Origin: Niameybacter massiliensis
GTDB taxonomy: Bacteria > Bacillota > Clostridia > Lachnospirales > Cellulosilyticaceae
Direction of reading: 5' to 3'
Assembly: GCF_001282685.1 (NCBI RefSeq)
Contig: NZ_LN875033.1
Location: forward strand, 122,210-186,209
Length of the DNA stretch: 64,000 bases
Below are positions 54,977 through 63,856 of this stretch, piece by piece; the stretch's first letter is position 1; each line of letters begins with the position of its first letter. The notes below the pieces were generated by a model, which was not told the DNA's origin, made no database searches, and was given only the letters and a program-made list of their open reading frames with translations. Made by a program: the position numbers and the translations under genes.

Positions 54977-56308
54977 TTATTCACGGTCTTTATTGGCAAA
55001 CTTAGTATATTGTCCAAGCCATACAAGTTCTACTGTACCTGTTGGACCATTTCTTTGTTTAGCAATGATAACTTCACCGATATTTTTCTTCTCAGAATCT
55101 GCATGATAATATTCATCACGATAAAGGAACATAACAACGTCAGCATCCTGCTCAATCGCTCCTGACTCCCTTAAGTCAGATAACATAGGTCTATGGTCTG
55201 CACGGGCTTCACAGGCACGAGAAAGCTGAGATAGTGCTATTACCGGTGCCTGCATCTCACGAGCAAGTGCTTTAAGTCCACGAGAGATTTCAGAGATTTC
55301 TTGTTGTCTAGAATCTCCTTTAGCATTTCCTGACATCAATTGTAAGTAGTCAATCATGATCAGATCGAGGCCTTTTTCCATTTTTAATCTACGGCATTTT
55401 GCACGCATCTCCATTATAGAAATACCTGGTGTGTCATCTATAAATACATCTGCTGCACTTAGATTAGGAATAGCCATAGCGATACGGTCCCAGTCTTCAG
55501 GATCTAAGTTACCTGTTCTTACCTTTTGAGCATCTACTAATGCTTCCGCACATAACATACGGTTTACTAACTGGTCCTTCGCCATTTCCAGGCTAAATAC
55601 AGCAACTTTTTTCTTATACTTAACTGCCGCAGTTTGAATTATATTAAGTGAAAAGGCTGTTTTCCCCATAGATGGTCTAGCTGCAACCAGAATTAAATCT
55701 GAAGGTTGCATCCCTGCTGTCTTATAGTCTAAATCTATAAATCCAGTAGGTACACCTGTAATACCACCTTTGGTTGTATGGGCTTCCTCAATTTTGTCAA
55801 TTGCTGTTACAACAATTTCATTAATGTGAGAGAAGGCATCTGTTTGTACATTTTGTGTAATATCAAAAATCTGCTTTTCAGCAAATCCCATAATATCATG
55901 AATACCTTCATCGCCTTCATAACTCTTAGCACTAATATCTTGACTGGCTTTAATAAGCCTTCTAAGCATCGCTTTTTCTTGAACAATTTTAGCATATTCT
56001 TTAATATGTGCTGAAGTTGGTACTATGGTTGCAAGCTCTGCTAAGTAACTAATTCCTCCAACTTGTTCTAATACACCTTTTTCATCTAATCTATTTTGTA
56101 TTGTTACCAAATCTACAGGGCTATTAGAAGTATGTAGTTCTACCATAGCTTCATAAATTTGTTGATGATCAGGTCTATAAAAATCTCTTGGTTTTAAACT
56201 TTCTGTTGCCACTATTAAGGCTTCATGGTCCATAATAATCGCACCAAGAACAGATTGCTCTGCTTCTATATTGTGTGGAGGAATACGCATTATTTGTGTT
56301 TCATCCAT
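54977..56308 (-). CDS. dnaB: Replicative DNA helicase DnaB
   Basis: The hexameric replicative helicase (443 residues). N-terminal domain with PPHNIEAEQSVLGAIIMD, then the RecA-like ATPase with Walker A ARPSMGKT and the LIMIDYLQLM motif. No intein or insertion is present. It is the last gene of the yybS-gdpP-rplI-dnaB operon, the usual order in Firmicutes. Loading would depend on the DnaD- and DnaI-like proteins at 37190-39316. Confidence 0.98.
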   Translation of the reverse strand: MDETQIMRIPPHNIEAEQSVLGAIIMDHEALIVATESLKPRDFYRPDHQQIYEAMVELHTSNSPVDLVTIQNRLDEKGVLEQVGGISYLAELATIVPTSAHIKEYAKIVQEKAMLRRLIKASQDISAKSYEGDEGIHDIMGFAEKQIFDITQNVQTDAFSHINEIVVTAIDKIEEAHTTKGGITGVPTGFIDLDYKTAGMQPSDLILVAARPSMGKTAFSLNIIQTAAVKYKKKVAVFSLEMAKDQLVNRMLCAEALVDAQKVRTGNLDPEDWDRIAMAIPNLSAADVFIDDTPGISIMEMRAKCRRLKMEKGLDLIMIDYLQLMSGNAKGDSRQQEISEISRGLKALAREMQAPVIALSQLSRACEARADHRPMLSDLRESGAIEQDADVVMFLYRDEYYHADSEKKNIGEVIIAKQRNGPTGTVELVWLGQYTKFANKDRE

Positions 56309-56332
56309 AAACGTTCCTCACTTTCTTCCTTA

Positions 56333-56782
56333 TTATTTAGATTCAACTGTTTCTACTGTTACTTCAGCTGTAACTTTTGCATGTAATTTAATTTCTACAG
56401 TTTTAGTACCAATTGCTTTAATAGGTTGTGAAAGTTGAATTTTTTTCTTATCTACTTTTACTCCAAATACAGCTTCAATACTTTCTGCAATTTCTTTTGT
56501 TGTTACAGAACCAAATACTCTTCCACCTTCACCTGTTTTAATAGGAATGATTACTTTTTTATCATTAATAGATGCTTTTAATTCATTCGCATGATCTAAT
56601 TCTTCTTGCTTTTTCTTATCTTCTGAGCGTTGTTCTACTTTTCTTTGATTCATGTTAACTGCATTTGCTTCTACTGCTAACCCTTTTGGGAAAAGAGCAT
56701 TACGTGCATATCCATCTTTAACCTCTAAAATATCACCTTTTTTACCTACTTTTTTTACATCTTGTGTTAATATAACTTTCAT
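56333..56782 (-). CDS. rplI: 50S ribosomal protein bL9
   Basis: A 149-residue bL9: N-terminal RNA-binding [27 protein letters not shown], a long helix, and a C-terminal domain with [16 protein letters not shown] 56782 lies one base after the gdpP stop (TAA-G-ATG), so translation is coupled; the ATG three codons earlier is within gdpP. dnaB follows after 24 bases. Confidence 0.97.
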   Translation of the reverse strand: MKVILTQDVKKVGKKGDILEVKDGYARNALFPKGLAVEANAVNMNQRKVEQRSEDKKKQEELDHANELKASINDKKVIIPIKTGEGGRVFGSVTTKEIAESIEAVFGVKVDKKKIQLSQPIKAIGTKTVEIKLHAKVTAEVTVETVESK

Positions 56783-56783
56783 C

Positions 56784-58790
56784 TTATTCACCTTCCTGTT
56801 TATAATCTTGAATCGCTTCTTTTAGTTTAATCTTCACATCTTCAATTGTACAGTCCTTAAGCTGTGCACCAGCAATGTTTTTGTGACCACCGCCACCTAA
56901 CATCTCCATAATACGTTGAACATTAGTATCTCCTAATGCTCGTGCACTAATCATAAGTCCTTCACCACCTTCAGTAATAACGAATGTAGTTTGAATACCT
57001 TTTATGGTTAGAAGTTCATCTGCTACCTGTGCTGCTATAATATTAGAATGCTCATGCTTGCCTAATACAACAGCTACCGCTGTATCTTCTTCCCATATTT
57101 CAGCTTCTTTAATAGATGCTGCTTTTATTTTGTAAGTTTCCATATCATTTTGGAACAACATACGCACTCTTGTACTATCAGCCCCTGCTCTTCTCAAGAA
57201 CGCTGCCGCCTCAAATGTTCTAACTCCAGCTTTAAAAGCAAAGTTCTTAGTATCAACTGTAATACCTGCTAAAAGGGCATCTGCTTCTATTTGTGTTAAT
57301 TTAACCTTATCTGTTAGATAGATAAGAATCTCAGAAATCATCTCACATGTAGAAGAGATAAATGGCTCAATATATGTGAGCACTGCATCTTCAATATAAT
57401 CCGTACTTAACCTATGATGGTCAAATACAACTACATTTTCCGCTTTATCAATAAGTTCTGGATGTTCTACATAACTCTTTCTATGCACGTCTACCATTAC
57501 AAGTAATGTTTGCTTAGTTAATTCCTGGTCTGCCTTATCACTTGTAATAAATAAATCTTGGTACTCAGATTGTTCCATAATACGGTTGTAAAGCTCTTGT
57601 ACTGCAAAGGTAGATTCATTTAATATGATATGTGCTTTCTTGCCCATAAGCGTTGCAGCTCTATAAACACCCATAGCAGCTCCAAGGCAGTCCATATCAA
57701 TATTTTTATGCCCCATGATAAGAACCTTATCAGCATCATGAAGTAATTCCTTAAAAGCATATGCCTTAATTCTAACCTTAACTCGTGTACTTTTTTCAAC
57801 TTCTTTTGTTTTACCACCATAGAATGTATATTTATCACTACGTTTGATAATAGCTTGATCGCCACCTCTACCTATAGCAAGGTCAAATGCAGCTCTTGCA
57901 TCATCTTTTGATTCAGTAAGTGAATTAAAGTTACGTCCTATCCCAATACTTACGGTAACAGGTAAATCATTTCCAACTTGAATATGTCTCAGTTCATCTA
58001 GTATATCAAACTTACGACTTTGCATTTTCTCTAAGCTATCTTGAGTAAAGAAGATCATATAACGATCCCTATCAAACTTACATACTGCAACATCGTTGTT
58101 TTTAAACCATACATTAATCTTTCTATCAATAATCGCACCTAGCATTGGTCTTCTTACTTCTTCAATACTTTGCATGATCTCTTCATAATTATCTACATAT
58201 ATATAACCAATCATACAACGTTGTTTTTGAACTTCTTCTTCCAATAATTTATGGTCTGTTGTATCCATAAAATAAATGACATATTGATAACCTGTATTAT
58301 TCGCATCCCAAAGAATTTTGTTACAGATGAGCTGATAATGCTTACTGTCTTTAATCACTTCTCGTTCATATATTTCATCTTGCTTAGGGAAGTTTTCTAT
58401 TTGCAAATCAGAAAAAATAGATCGAATATGCTTGTCTGCTACTTCCTCTTCTCCTATCATTTCTTTAAAAGAATGATTGCCCCAGCATATGGCTCCTATT
58501 TTATCTAGTACAACTACTGGTATAGGAGAATCAACGAACATATCTTTTTTTATCTTGCTTAATACATCTACCTGATTGGTAATTTCCTTTTGCATTTTGA
58601 GCATAAGCCTATTTTCTAGTATAAAACTATAGGCTAGCATCCCTACAAATACTAATGCAGTAAATATTCCAATAAAAGTATTAAAATAAATACTTATGAT
58701 TCCTTGTAAAATCCCTATAATAAAGCCAATTTGAGTAAATCTTAGGATATATGCCATATAACCTAACGAATTCTTTCTCTTTGTACTCAT
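56784..58790 (-). CDS. gdpP: Cyclic-di-AMP phosphodiesterase GdpP
   Basis: A 668-residue membrane enzyme: two N-terminal spans (about 15-55), a PAS-like domain (about 60-170), a degenerate GGDEF domain (about 175-300) and the DHH/DHHA1 phosphodiesterase (about 340-660). DHH motifs: [22 protein letters not shown] and the DHHA1 [13 protein letters not shown]. It hydrolyses c-di-AMP, regulating potassium and wall stress. It starts at the ATG two codons after a GTG. It follows yybS and precedes rplI. Confidence 0.96.
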   Translation of the reverse strand: MSTKRKNSLGYMAYILRFTQIGFIIGILQGIISIYFNTFIGIFTALVFVGMLAYSFILENRLMLKMQKEITNQVDVLSKIKKDMFVDSPIPVVVLDKIGAICWGNHSFKEMIGEEEVADKHIRSIFSDLQIENFPKQDEIYEREVIKDSKHYQLICNKILWDANNTGYQYVIYFMDTTDHKLLEEEVQKQRCMIGYIYVDNYEEIMQSIEEVRRPMLGAIIDRKINVWFKNNDVAVCKFDRDRYMIFFTQDSLEKMQSRKFDILDELRHIQVGNDLPVTVSIGIGRNFNSLTESKDDARAAFDLAIGRGGDQAIIKRSDKYTFYGGKTKEVEKSTRVKVRIKAYAFKELLHDADKVLIMGHKNIDMDCLGAAMGVYRAATLMGKKAHIILNESTFAVQELYNRIMEQSEYQDLFITSDKADQELTKQTLLVMVDVHRKSYVEHPELIDKAENVVVFDHHRLSTDYIEDAVLTYIEPFISSTCEMISEILIYLTDKVKLTQIEADALLAGITVDTKNFAFKAGVRTFEAAAFLRRAGADSTRVRMLFQNDMETYKIKAASIKEAEIWEEDTAVAVVLGKHEHSNIIAAQVADELLTIKGIQTTFVITEGGEGLMISARALGDTNVQRIMEMLGGGGHKNIAGAQLKDCTIEDVKIKLKEAIQDYKQEGE

Positions 58791-58807
58791 ATTCACTACC
58801 TTCCTAA

Positions 58808-59788
58808 CTAAACGATAATATCAACTTTTCTAAAATTAAATAAGGTATCTGCAAGGCCTACTAGCATCATTATAAAAGGCATCATAAAGAATACTAATAC
58901 AGACAATACAATACTCATTGTCTTAGTTGTACTGTTGAGCTTGCTTTTTCTAATCAGCATAATTAAAGCTATAAAGCCTACTATCTGTAATAAATATACT
59001 GTAAAGGAATATAGATTCATAGCTAATGCTGCTGTAGTCATAGAGTCCTCCCCCACGAATAATGCAATAAAACTAGATATTACTAAAAGGATACCCATCC
59101 ATCTAGAAAACTTAAACTGTACAAATTGGCTAAGTGGTAACATTCTCCACTTTTTAATACGCCCCATGAGTGTCATAAATATTGTGCTTACAACCCCTAT
59201 TATTATTCCTATCTGAAGTAATAATGATGGATACAAATATTTTAGCATATCTACACTCATACTAAATTGTTTTCTCATAAGTAAAAGTTGCTCTTCCATA
59301 TCGTTAGATATAGGTTGATTTTGTATCTTCATTGCTTGATTAATTAAAGCTGTATATTGCTCTTTTGCAGTATCTAAAAAAGTATTATACATTTGTATAT
59401 AATCAATGTTAAAATACTTCATTCCTATAGCATAAAAACAAAATACTCCTACTGTACAAACACCTGTGTACATAGCTACTTGTGGTAGTGCTAATTTATT
59501 TCTATAACAAGTTACAAATATATGAGCAGGAACTGCCACACTTATAATATATAATAATGGTTCAGCTATACTTCTTGTTAAAAGGTATAACATAATTGAA
59601 ATAATCAAATGTATAAGTAAGTCTCTTTTATAGTTTTTCTTATTACTCATTAAAAAGATTGCCATAGGCACCATGAGTATTGGTGTCAAAAAGATCAAAG
59701 TAGTAGAGTATATCCCTATTACTCCTAATAAAATATATATTGTTATCATCAATACTAATTTTAAATTTTGCTTTACTTGTTGATTCAT
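58808..59788 (-). CDS. yybS: DUF2232 membrane protein (YybS-like)
   Basis: A 326-residue polytopic membrane protein with about eight hydrophobic segments and the soluble helical loop between segments in the middle (QQLLLMRKQF area). The family sits upstream of gdpP-rplI-dnaB in Firmicutes. Function not established; a role linked to c-di-AMP or envelope is suggested only by the operon. RBS AGGAGG. Extended -10 promoter at 59849-59857. Confidence 0.88.
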   Translation of the reverse strand: MNQQVKQNLKLVLMITIYILLGVIGIYSTTLIFLTPILMVPMAIFLMSNKKNYKRDLLIHLIISIMLYLLTRSIAEPLLYIISVAVPAHIFVTCYRNKLALPQVAMYTGVCTVGVFCFYAIGMKYFNIDYIQMYNTFLDTAKEQYTALINQAMKIQNQPISNDMEEQLLLMRKQFSMSVDMLKYLYPSLLLQIGIIIGVVSTIFMTLMGRIKKWRMLPLSQFVQFKFSRWMGILLVISSFIALFVGEDSMTTAALAMNLYSFTVYLLQIVGFIALIMLIRKSKLNSTTKTMSIVLSVLVFFMMPFIMMLVGLADTLFNFRKVDIIV

Positions 59789-59848
59789 AGTCTCTTAAGC
59801 CTCCTATACTGCGTATAAGTTGCCATGTATCTACTCATATATTTTCAT

Positions 59849-59857
59849 ATTATATCA
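59849..59857 (-). promoter_or_regulatory. Extended -10 promoter of yybS-gdpP-rplI-dnaB
   Basis: TGATATAAT (complement of 59849-59857) combines a TGn extension with a perfect TATAAT, 61 bases before the yybS start. A strong -35 is not seen. Confidence 0.5.
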
Positions 59858-59905
59858 TAAATCAGAAATTATATATACCCCCTGTGTTTTAGGGTTTCTA
59901 GACAA

Positions 59906-59933
59906 TAAAAAAAAGCACTGCCAAAGGCAGTGC
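59906..59933 (-). terminator. Terminator of rpsF-ssb-rpsR
   Basis: GCACTGCC (59915-59922) pairs with GGCAGTGC (59926-59933), 3-nt loop, then TTTTTTTT on the minus strand. It separates this operon from yybS. Confidence 0.9.
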
Positions 59934-60001
59934 GTGTGCATATTGTGTGTGCGCTTATTTGTCTCTCTATATAGTGCTGAATTGAATCTAATAATTACTA
60001 A

Positions 60002-60235
60002 TTAATCTTGAGTGTATGGTAAAATTGCGATATGTCTAGCACGTTTGATTGCAACTGTAAGTTTACGTTGTGCTTTTGCAGAGTTACCAGTAATTCTTCT
60101 AGGAAGAATTTTACCTCTTTCAGAGATAAACTTTTTAAGTGTATTAATATCTTTATAATTAATCTTTTTGATATTATCACCAGCAAATTGATTAACTTTA
60201 CGTCTTCTACGACCACGTCTTTTTTGCATTGCCAT
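60002..60235 (-). CDS. rpsR: 30S ribosomal protein bS18
   Basis: A 77-residue bS18: a basic N-terminus ([17 protein letters not shown]), the central [24 protein letters not shown] and the C-terminal [11 protein letters not shown]. It has no Cys, so any zinc-coordinating form is absent. It binds bS6 in the platform of the 30S. RBS AGGAGGG is 7 bases before ATG 60235. Last gene of rpsF-ssb-rpsR. Confidence 0.97.
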   Translation of the reverse strand: MAMQKRRGRRRRKVNQFAGDNIKKINYKDINTLKKFISERGKILPRRITGNSAKAQRKLTVAIKRARHIAILPYTQD

Positions 60236-60269
60236 TGTATTTCCCTCCTTTACATTTTAAATGTTTTAG

Positions 60270-60725
60270 TTAAAATGGTAAATCGTCGTCTTCTTCCATA
60301 GTAGTAGGCATAAACCCATCTACCGGACTAGTTGAAGGAGGAGTAGACACAGGTGACATAGTATCAAGTGGGCTATTTGTCATAACGCCTCTTGATTCAG
60401 CTGAATTTTTACTCTCTGCAAAATGCTGCTCTTCAACAACGATATCAACCGATGTATGTTTAACTTTTTGTTGGTCTTCCCAACTATTAGTTTGGAGTCT
60501 ACCTACGACTGAAACCATCTGTCCTTTTCTAAAGAACTTCTCGGCAAATTCGCCAGCTTTTCCAAAAGCAACTATATTGAAGAAATCCACATCGGGTTCT
60601 CCTTGTTTTGCAAATTGTTTTCTAACAGCTAGTCCATATCTTGCTACTGCAACTGGATTGGCTGATTGTGAATAACGAACTTCTGGATCACGAGTTAAGC
60701 GTCCCATAAGGATAACTTTATTCAT
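60270..60725 (-). CDS. ssb: Single-stranded DNA-binding protein
   Basis: A 151-residue SSB with the OB-fold (MNKVILMGRLTRDPEVRYSQ to about 110), a Pro/Ser/Thr-rich linker and the acidic tip EEDDDLPF, which recruits replication and repair proteins. It binds as a tetramer. Middle gene of rpsF-ssb-rpsR, the widespread order that matches replication to ribosome synthesis. Confidence 0.98.
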   Translation of the reverse strand: MNKVILMGRLTRDPEVRYSQSANPVAVARYGLAVRKQFAKQGEPDVDFFNIVAFGKAGEFAEKFFRKGQMVSVVGRLQTNSWEDQQKVKHTSVDIVVEEQHFAESKNSAESRGVMTNSPLDTMSPVSTPPSTSPVDGFMPTTMEEDDDLPF

Positions 60726-60753
60726 ATCATAACCTCCTTCTCATGGTTATTTA

Positions 60754-61044
60754 TTATTTTTCGTCAAGACGTACGATTAAGTAACGAAGAACAGTTTCTG
60801 TAATACGAAGTCTGCTTTCAAGCTCAGCTGGTGTAGCTGTTTCAGCATTGAATTGGATAAAGTAGTAGAAACCTTCTTTTTGTTTGTTGATTTCGTAAGC
60901 AAGTTTTCTTTTGCCCCAATCATCAACATTAGTAACTTCACCACCGAAACGAGTGATTAATTCTTTCACTTTTTCAAGGTTAGCTAATTTTTCTTCTTCA
61001 CTTAAAGTTGGGATAAATACTAGTGCTAATTCGTAGTTTTTCAT
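60754..61044 (-). CDS. rpsF: 30S ribosomal protein bS6
   Basis: A 96-residue bS6: MKNYELALVFIPTLSEEEK, the central YEINKQKEGFYYFIQFNAE and the end RLRITETVLRYLIVRLDEK. It starts the operon with RBS AAAGGAGGTG, behind the promoter at 61114-61142 and a leader hairpin at 61069-61090. Confidence 0.98.
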   Translation of the reverse strand: MKNYELALVFIPTLSEEEKLANLEKVKELITRFGGEVTNVDDWGKRKLAYEINKQKEGFYYFIQFNAETATPAELESRLRITETVLRYLIVRLDEK

Positions 61045-61068
61045 CTTGGCACCTCCTTTTGGACTTTG

Positions 61069-61090
61069 GCCCTACATCTGTGTGTAGAGC
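61069..61090 (-). ncRNA. Leader hairpin of rpsF-ssb-rpsR
   Basis: On the minus strand GCTCTACA pairs with TGTAGGGC (8-bp stem, one G-U, loop CACAGA). It lies between the promoter and the rpsF ribosome-binding site. An S6:S18-binding leader exists in many bacteria, but I do not see its conserved CCG trinucleotide, so an autoregulatory role is only possible. Confidence 0.4.
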
Positions 61091-61113
61091 AAGGATTAAC
61101 ATTACAGTTTAAT

Positions 61114-61142
61114 ATGATATCATAATTATATTCTTTATACAA
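61114..61142 (-). promoter_or_regulatory. Promoter of rpsF-ssb-rpsR
   Basis: TTGTAT (complement of 61137-61142), a 17-bp spacer and TATCAT (complement of 61114-61119). Confidence 0.6.
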
Positions 61143-61180
61143 GCACTTTAGATAAAAATAATACTGGATAATGTTACTTT

Positions 61181-61375
61181 TTAAGCTTGTATGTCGGCAC
61201 TTTTAATTAATTTTTTTACACTTTTTTCAAATTTCTCGCGAGGCAACATAATAATATGCTGACATTGTTGGCAGCGCAATTTGAAGTCCGCTCCCACTCG
61301 TAGAACTTCCCAGGCATTAGTTCCACAAGGGTGCGGCTTCTTCATTTGCACTACATCTCCAATTTGATAGTTCAC
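61181..61375 (-). CDS. DUF951 family protein
   Basis: A 64-residue protein of the DUF951 family: GDVVQMKKPHPCGTNAWEV, then LRCQQCQHIIMLPREKFEK. C17 with the CxxC form a likely zinc-ribbon. The start is GTG at 61375 with AAAGGAGGG upstream. Such proteins commonly precede rpsF-ssb-rpsR in Firmicutes. Function unknown, possibly nucleic-acid binding. Confidence 0.9.
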   Translation of the reverse strand: MNYQIGDVVQMKKPHPCGTNAWEVLRVGADFKLRCQQCQHIIMLPREKFEKSVKKLIKSADIQA

Positions 61376-61533
61376 TTCTTTACCCTCCTTTGATTAATTA
61401 CCATTTTTAATTCTTATTATACATGATTCCTCAAGAATTATAAATTAAATCCCTTTATAATAAAAAAGAGAACTTCACTATTATAAAAATAATCTCATTA
61501 TCTAACTTTATAATGTAATTATCTTTGAATATT

Positions 61534-61561
61534 AAAAAGTAGACTGTTAAGCCTACTTTTT
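61534..61561 (-). terminator. Terminator of the SpoVB-like gene
   Basis: AAAAAGTAG (61534-61542) pairs with CTACTTTTT (61553-61561), with some inner pairing; T-run on the minus strand. It lies 18 bases after the stop. Confidence 0.7.
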
Positions 61562-61590
61562 AACTTATATATTTTTAACTTATATATTTT
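61561..61590. repeat. 15-bp tandem duplication over the stop codon of the SpoVB-like gene
   Basis: TAACTTATATATTTT occurs at 61561-61575 and again at 61576-61590, perfectly in tandem. The second copy holds the gene's stop codon (61580-61582); the first lies in the 3' untranslated region. It looks like a recent slippage event and does not change the protein. Confidence 0.85.
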
Positions 61591-63256
61591 TTACATTTCT
61601 ATCTTTGAATTTCTTTATATATTTATTAGCTAGTGGGATATATTGAATATCATCTAATGTAATTGTTTTAGTTAATATACATCCTATACCATAAATTAAA
61701 ACTGCTACTGGAACTATAATTAATGTGGATCTTATTACACTATGTGTAACTATTATAAACCCTTTATATAGGAAAAAACTCATTACACCCATACCTATTG
61801 AAGCAATCATAGGTTTTGTGATTACTTGTTTCCATTCTATCTTAACCTTCAATATTCTTTTAATAGCTATTAGGTTAAGTATTGTATAAATCATATAGCA
61901 AATAGTTGTACTAATAGTTATTCCATAAATATGAATAGCAGGATTAGATAATAATGCTATATTTAAAATTACTTTTACCACCAACGCTATCATTACATAT
62001 ATTGTTACATAATATTGTTTACCTATTGCTTGTAATACACCTGTGGTAAGTTGAGATATGGTCATAAATATAATAGCTATTGATCCTACTGTAAATAGGC
62101 TACCACCATCCGGAGCTGAAGCATAAATCAATTGCATAATTGGCTCTCCAAATAAGGTTAAACCAACTGTTGCTGGCATTGCAATAAGCATACCCATCTT
62201 TAGTATTCTATTGATTTTGTGTGTTAGTCCCTGTTGATCTTTTCTAGCATAATCACCTGCTATAGCAGGAATTGTAGAAGTTACAATTACAACAATAATC
62301 CCTACTGGTATATTAATAAACTGCGTATACTTACTTAGAAATTGCCCTGATAAACTTGTAACTATCGTCTGTGTATCCATGAGAGCAGCATTTGTAACCG
62401 GTATCCTACTAATCTCCCCTCCCCCCCTCAAATATTCTACCGTGCCAGGTAAATAATGAAAGAGCATTGTATTATCTATTAATGTCATTAATGCAAATAA
62501 AGCCGCTGTCATTACGATAGGTATAACAGTAATAAGTAGTTGCTTTATAATATGTCTATTCGTTGGATATATAGATTTAGTTACACCTATATCTTCTATT
62601 TTATTATATTGAGAAGCTGTCATTTTATATATAACAGCTATCGTTATAGTTCCTGCTATAGCTCCTATTCCTGTTCCTAATGTACTTCCCATAGCAGCTA
62701 CTTTAACACCATATGGAAGGAACAATGAAGCTAATACTACACTGAAAATAGCATTAAAAAGTTGCTCTACTGTCTGTGAAATAGCTGTAGGCATCATATT
62801 ACCCATTCCTTGAAAATATCCCCTCATGACTGCCATCAAACTTACTATAACAACTGTTGGTGCTAGTGCTTTTAGAGGAAGGACTATATCTTCCCCTCCT
62901 TTTAAAAGATGAGCTATTTTATCAGCTCCAAACCATAAGCTTAAAGCTAAAATTACACTTATACCAGCTGTATAAATAAATGTAATTTTAAAGATCTTCT
63001 TAGCATCATTATAAGCTTTAAGGCTTATACATTCTGCAATTAATCTAGCAACAGCATTGGGAATCCCTAAACAACTTATTGTGATGATTAATATATATAC
63101 TTGATATGCAAGCCCATATATGGCATTTCCTACATCCCCCAATATGTTAACAATAGGAATTCGATACAGCACTCCTATTATCTTACTTATAACTGTTGCA
63201 ATACTTAAAATAAGAATACCTTTAGCAACTTGCTTACCTGTAATTTTCTCTTCCAT
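61580..63256 (-). CDS. MOP-family lipid flippase, SpoVB/MurJ-like
   Basis: A 558-residue membrane protein with about 14 spans of the MOP (MviN/PST) superfamily: KGILILSIATVISKIIGVLYR at the start, AVARLIAECISL and VMRGYFQGMGNMMPTAISQ. Members flip lipid-linked sugars such as lipid II; SpoVB acts in spore cortex synthesis, and YtgP-like paralogues also exist. Which of these it is cannot be fixed from sequence alone. Promoter TAGACA-17-TATAAT (63305-63333). RBS AGAGG is 7 bases before the ATG. Confidence 0.88.
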   Translation of the reverse strand: MEEKITGKQVAKGILILSIATVISKIIGVLYRIPIVNILGDVGNAIYGLAYQVYILIITISCLGIPNAVARLIAECISLKAYNDAKKIFKITFIYTAGISVILALSLWFGADKIAHLLKGGEDIVLPLKALAPTVVIVSLMAVMRGYFQGMGNMMPTAISQTVEQLFNAIFSVVLASLFLPYGVKVAAMGSTLGTGIGAIAGTITIAVIYKMTASQYNKIEDIGVTKSIYPTNRHIIKQLLITVIPIVMTAALFALMTLIDNTMLFHYLPGTVEYLRGGGEISRIPVTNAALMDTQTIVTSLSGQFLSKYTQFINIPVGIIVVIVTSTIPAIAGDYARKDQQGLTHKINRILKMGMLIAMPATVGLTLFGEPIMQLIYASAPDGGSLFTVGSIAIIFMTISQLTTGVLQAIGKQYYVTIYVMIALVVKVILNIALLSNPAIHIYGITISTTICYMIYTILNLIAIKRILKVKIEWKQVITKPMIASIGMGVMSFFLYKGFIIVTHSVIRSTLIIVPVAVLIYGIGCILTKTITLDDIQYIPLANKYIKKFKDRNVKNI

Positions 63257-63304
63257 CTCTTGGCCTCTATTCCAATTATATCTTCTTTCAAGTTCTATCT
63301 ATGG

Positions 63305-63333
63305 ATTATAATATGGTACTCTTTAAATGTCTA
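63305..63333 (-). promoter_or_regulatory. Promoter of the SpoVB-like gene
   Basis: TAGACA (complement of 63328-63333), a 17-bp spacer and TATAAT (complement of 63305-63310), directly downstream of the rRNA operon terminator. Confidence 0.65.
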
Positions 63334-63353
63334 GCCAATATAAGTTTCTACAT

Positions 63354-63390
63354 AACAAAAAACAGCTTAGATATTATCTAAGCTGTTTTT
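63354..63390 (-). terminator. Terminator of the rRNA operon
   Basis: A 15-bp perfect stem (arms 63358-63372 and 63376-63390, loop ATT) with TTTTT on the minus strand, placed 3 bases after tRNA-Cys. It ends the 23S-tRNA-tRNA-5S-tRNA transcript. Confidence 0.9.
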
Positions 63391-63392
63391 AA

Positions 63393-63463
63393 AGGCGGCA
63401 ACCAGATTTGAACTGGTGATGAAGGTGTTGCAGACCTCTGCCTTACCACTTGGCTATGCCGCC
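63393..63463 (-). tRNA. tRNA-Cys (GCA)
   Basis: A 71-nt cloverleaf starting GGCGGCATAGCCAAGTGG; anticodon loop CTGCAAC (GCA), T-loop AGTTCAAATC. Last RNA of the operon, directly after 5S. Confidence 0.97.
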
Positions 63464-63470
63464 GTAAATT

Positions 63471-63585
63471 TGGCAACCACTTACTCTCCCGGGCCGTCTC
63501 CAGCCAAGTACCATCAGCCGACTTAGTCTTAACCTACGTGTTCGGTATGGGAACGGGTGTATCCCTAAGTCGCATCGTCACCAAA
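63471..63585 (-). rRNA. rrf: 5S ribosomal RNA
   Basis: About 115 nt, minus strand. The recognisable core CCCGTTCCCATACCGAACAC and the terminal helix GGTGACG/GGTTGCC are present. The ends are approximate to within a few bases. Confidence 0.95.
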
Positions 63586-63587
63586 AA

Positions 63588-63659
63588 TGACCCATAGGAG
63601 AATCGAACTCCTGTTACCGCCGTGAAAGGGCGGTGTCTTAACCGCTTGACCAATGGGCC
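63588..63659 (-). tRNA. tRNA-Glu (UUC)
   Basis: A 72-nt cloverleaf starting GGCCCATTGGTCAAGCGG; anticodon stem CCGCC/GGCGG and loop CTTTCAC (UUC); T-loop AGTTCGATTC. It lies in the spacer between 23S and 5S. Confidence 0.97.
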
Positions 63660-63666
63660 TTACAAA

Positions 63667-63738
63667 CTCCCCGAGTAGGGTTCGAACCTACGACCCTTCG
63701 GTTAACAGCCGAATGCTCTGCCGCTGAGCTATCGAGGA
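63667..63738 (-). tRNA. tRNA-Asn (GUU)
   Basis: A 72-nt cloverleaf starting TCCTCGATAGCTCAGCGG; anticodon stem TTCGG/CCGAA and loop CTGTTAA (GUU); T-loop GGTTCGAACC. It also lies between 23S and 5S. Confidence 0.97.
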
Positions 63739-63856
63739 ATATTATTTTAAGAGGCCCACTAATTAAGGGGTTACTCTTAAAGTATATGCAATAAATTTTA
63801 TTTTATGCATTATACTTTCAAAACTAAACATAACCATTTTTTAACCTGTTTTTTAG

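Noticed and set aside
55778..56014. Plus-strand frame over dnaB
   Set aside because: Antisense to dnaB with no supporting signal.
59998..60301. Frames overlapping rpsR in other registers
   Set aside because: rpsR is strongly conserved and has the good ribosome-binding site; the others have none.
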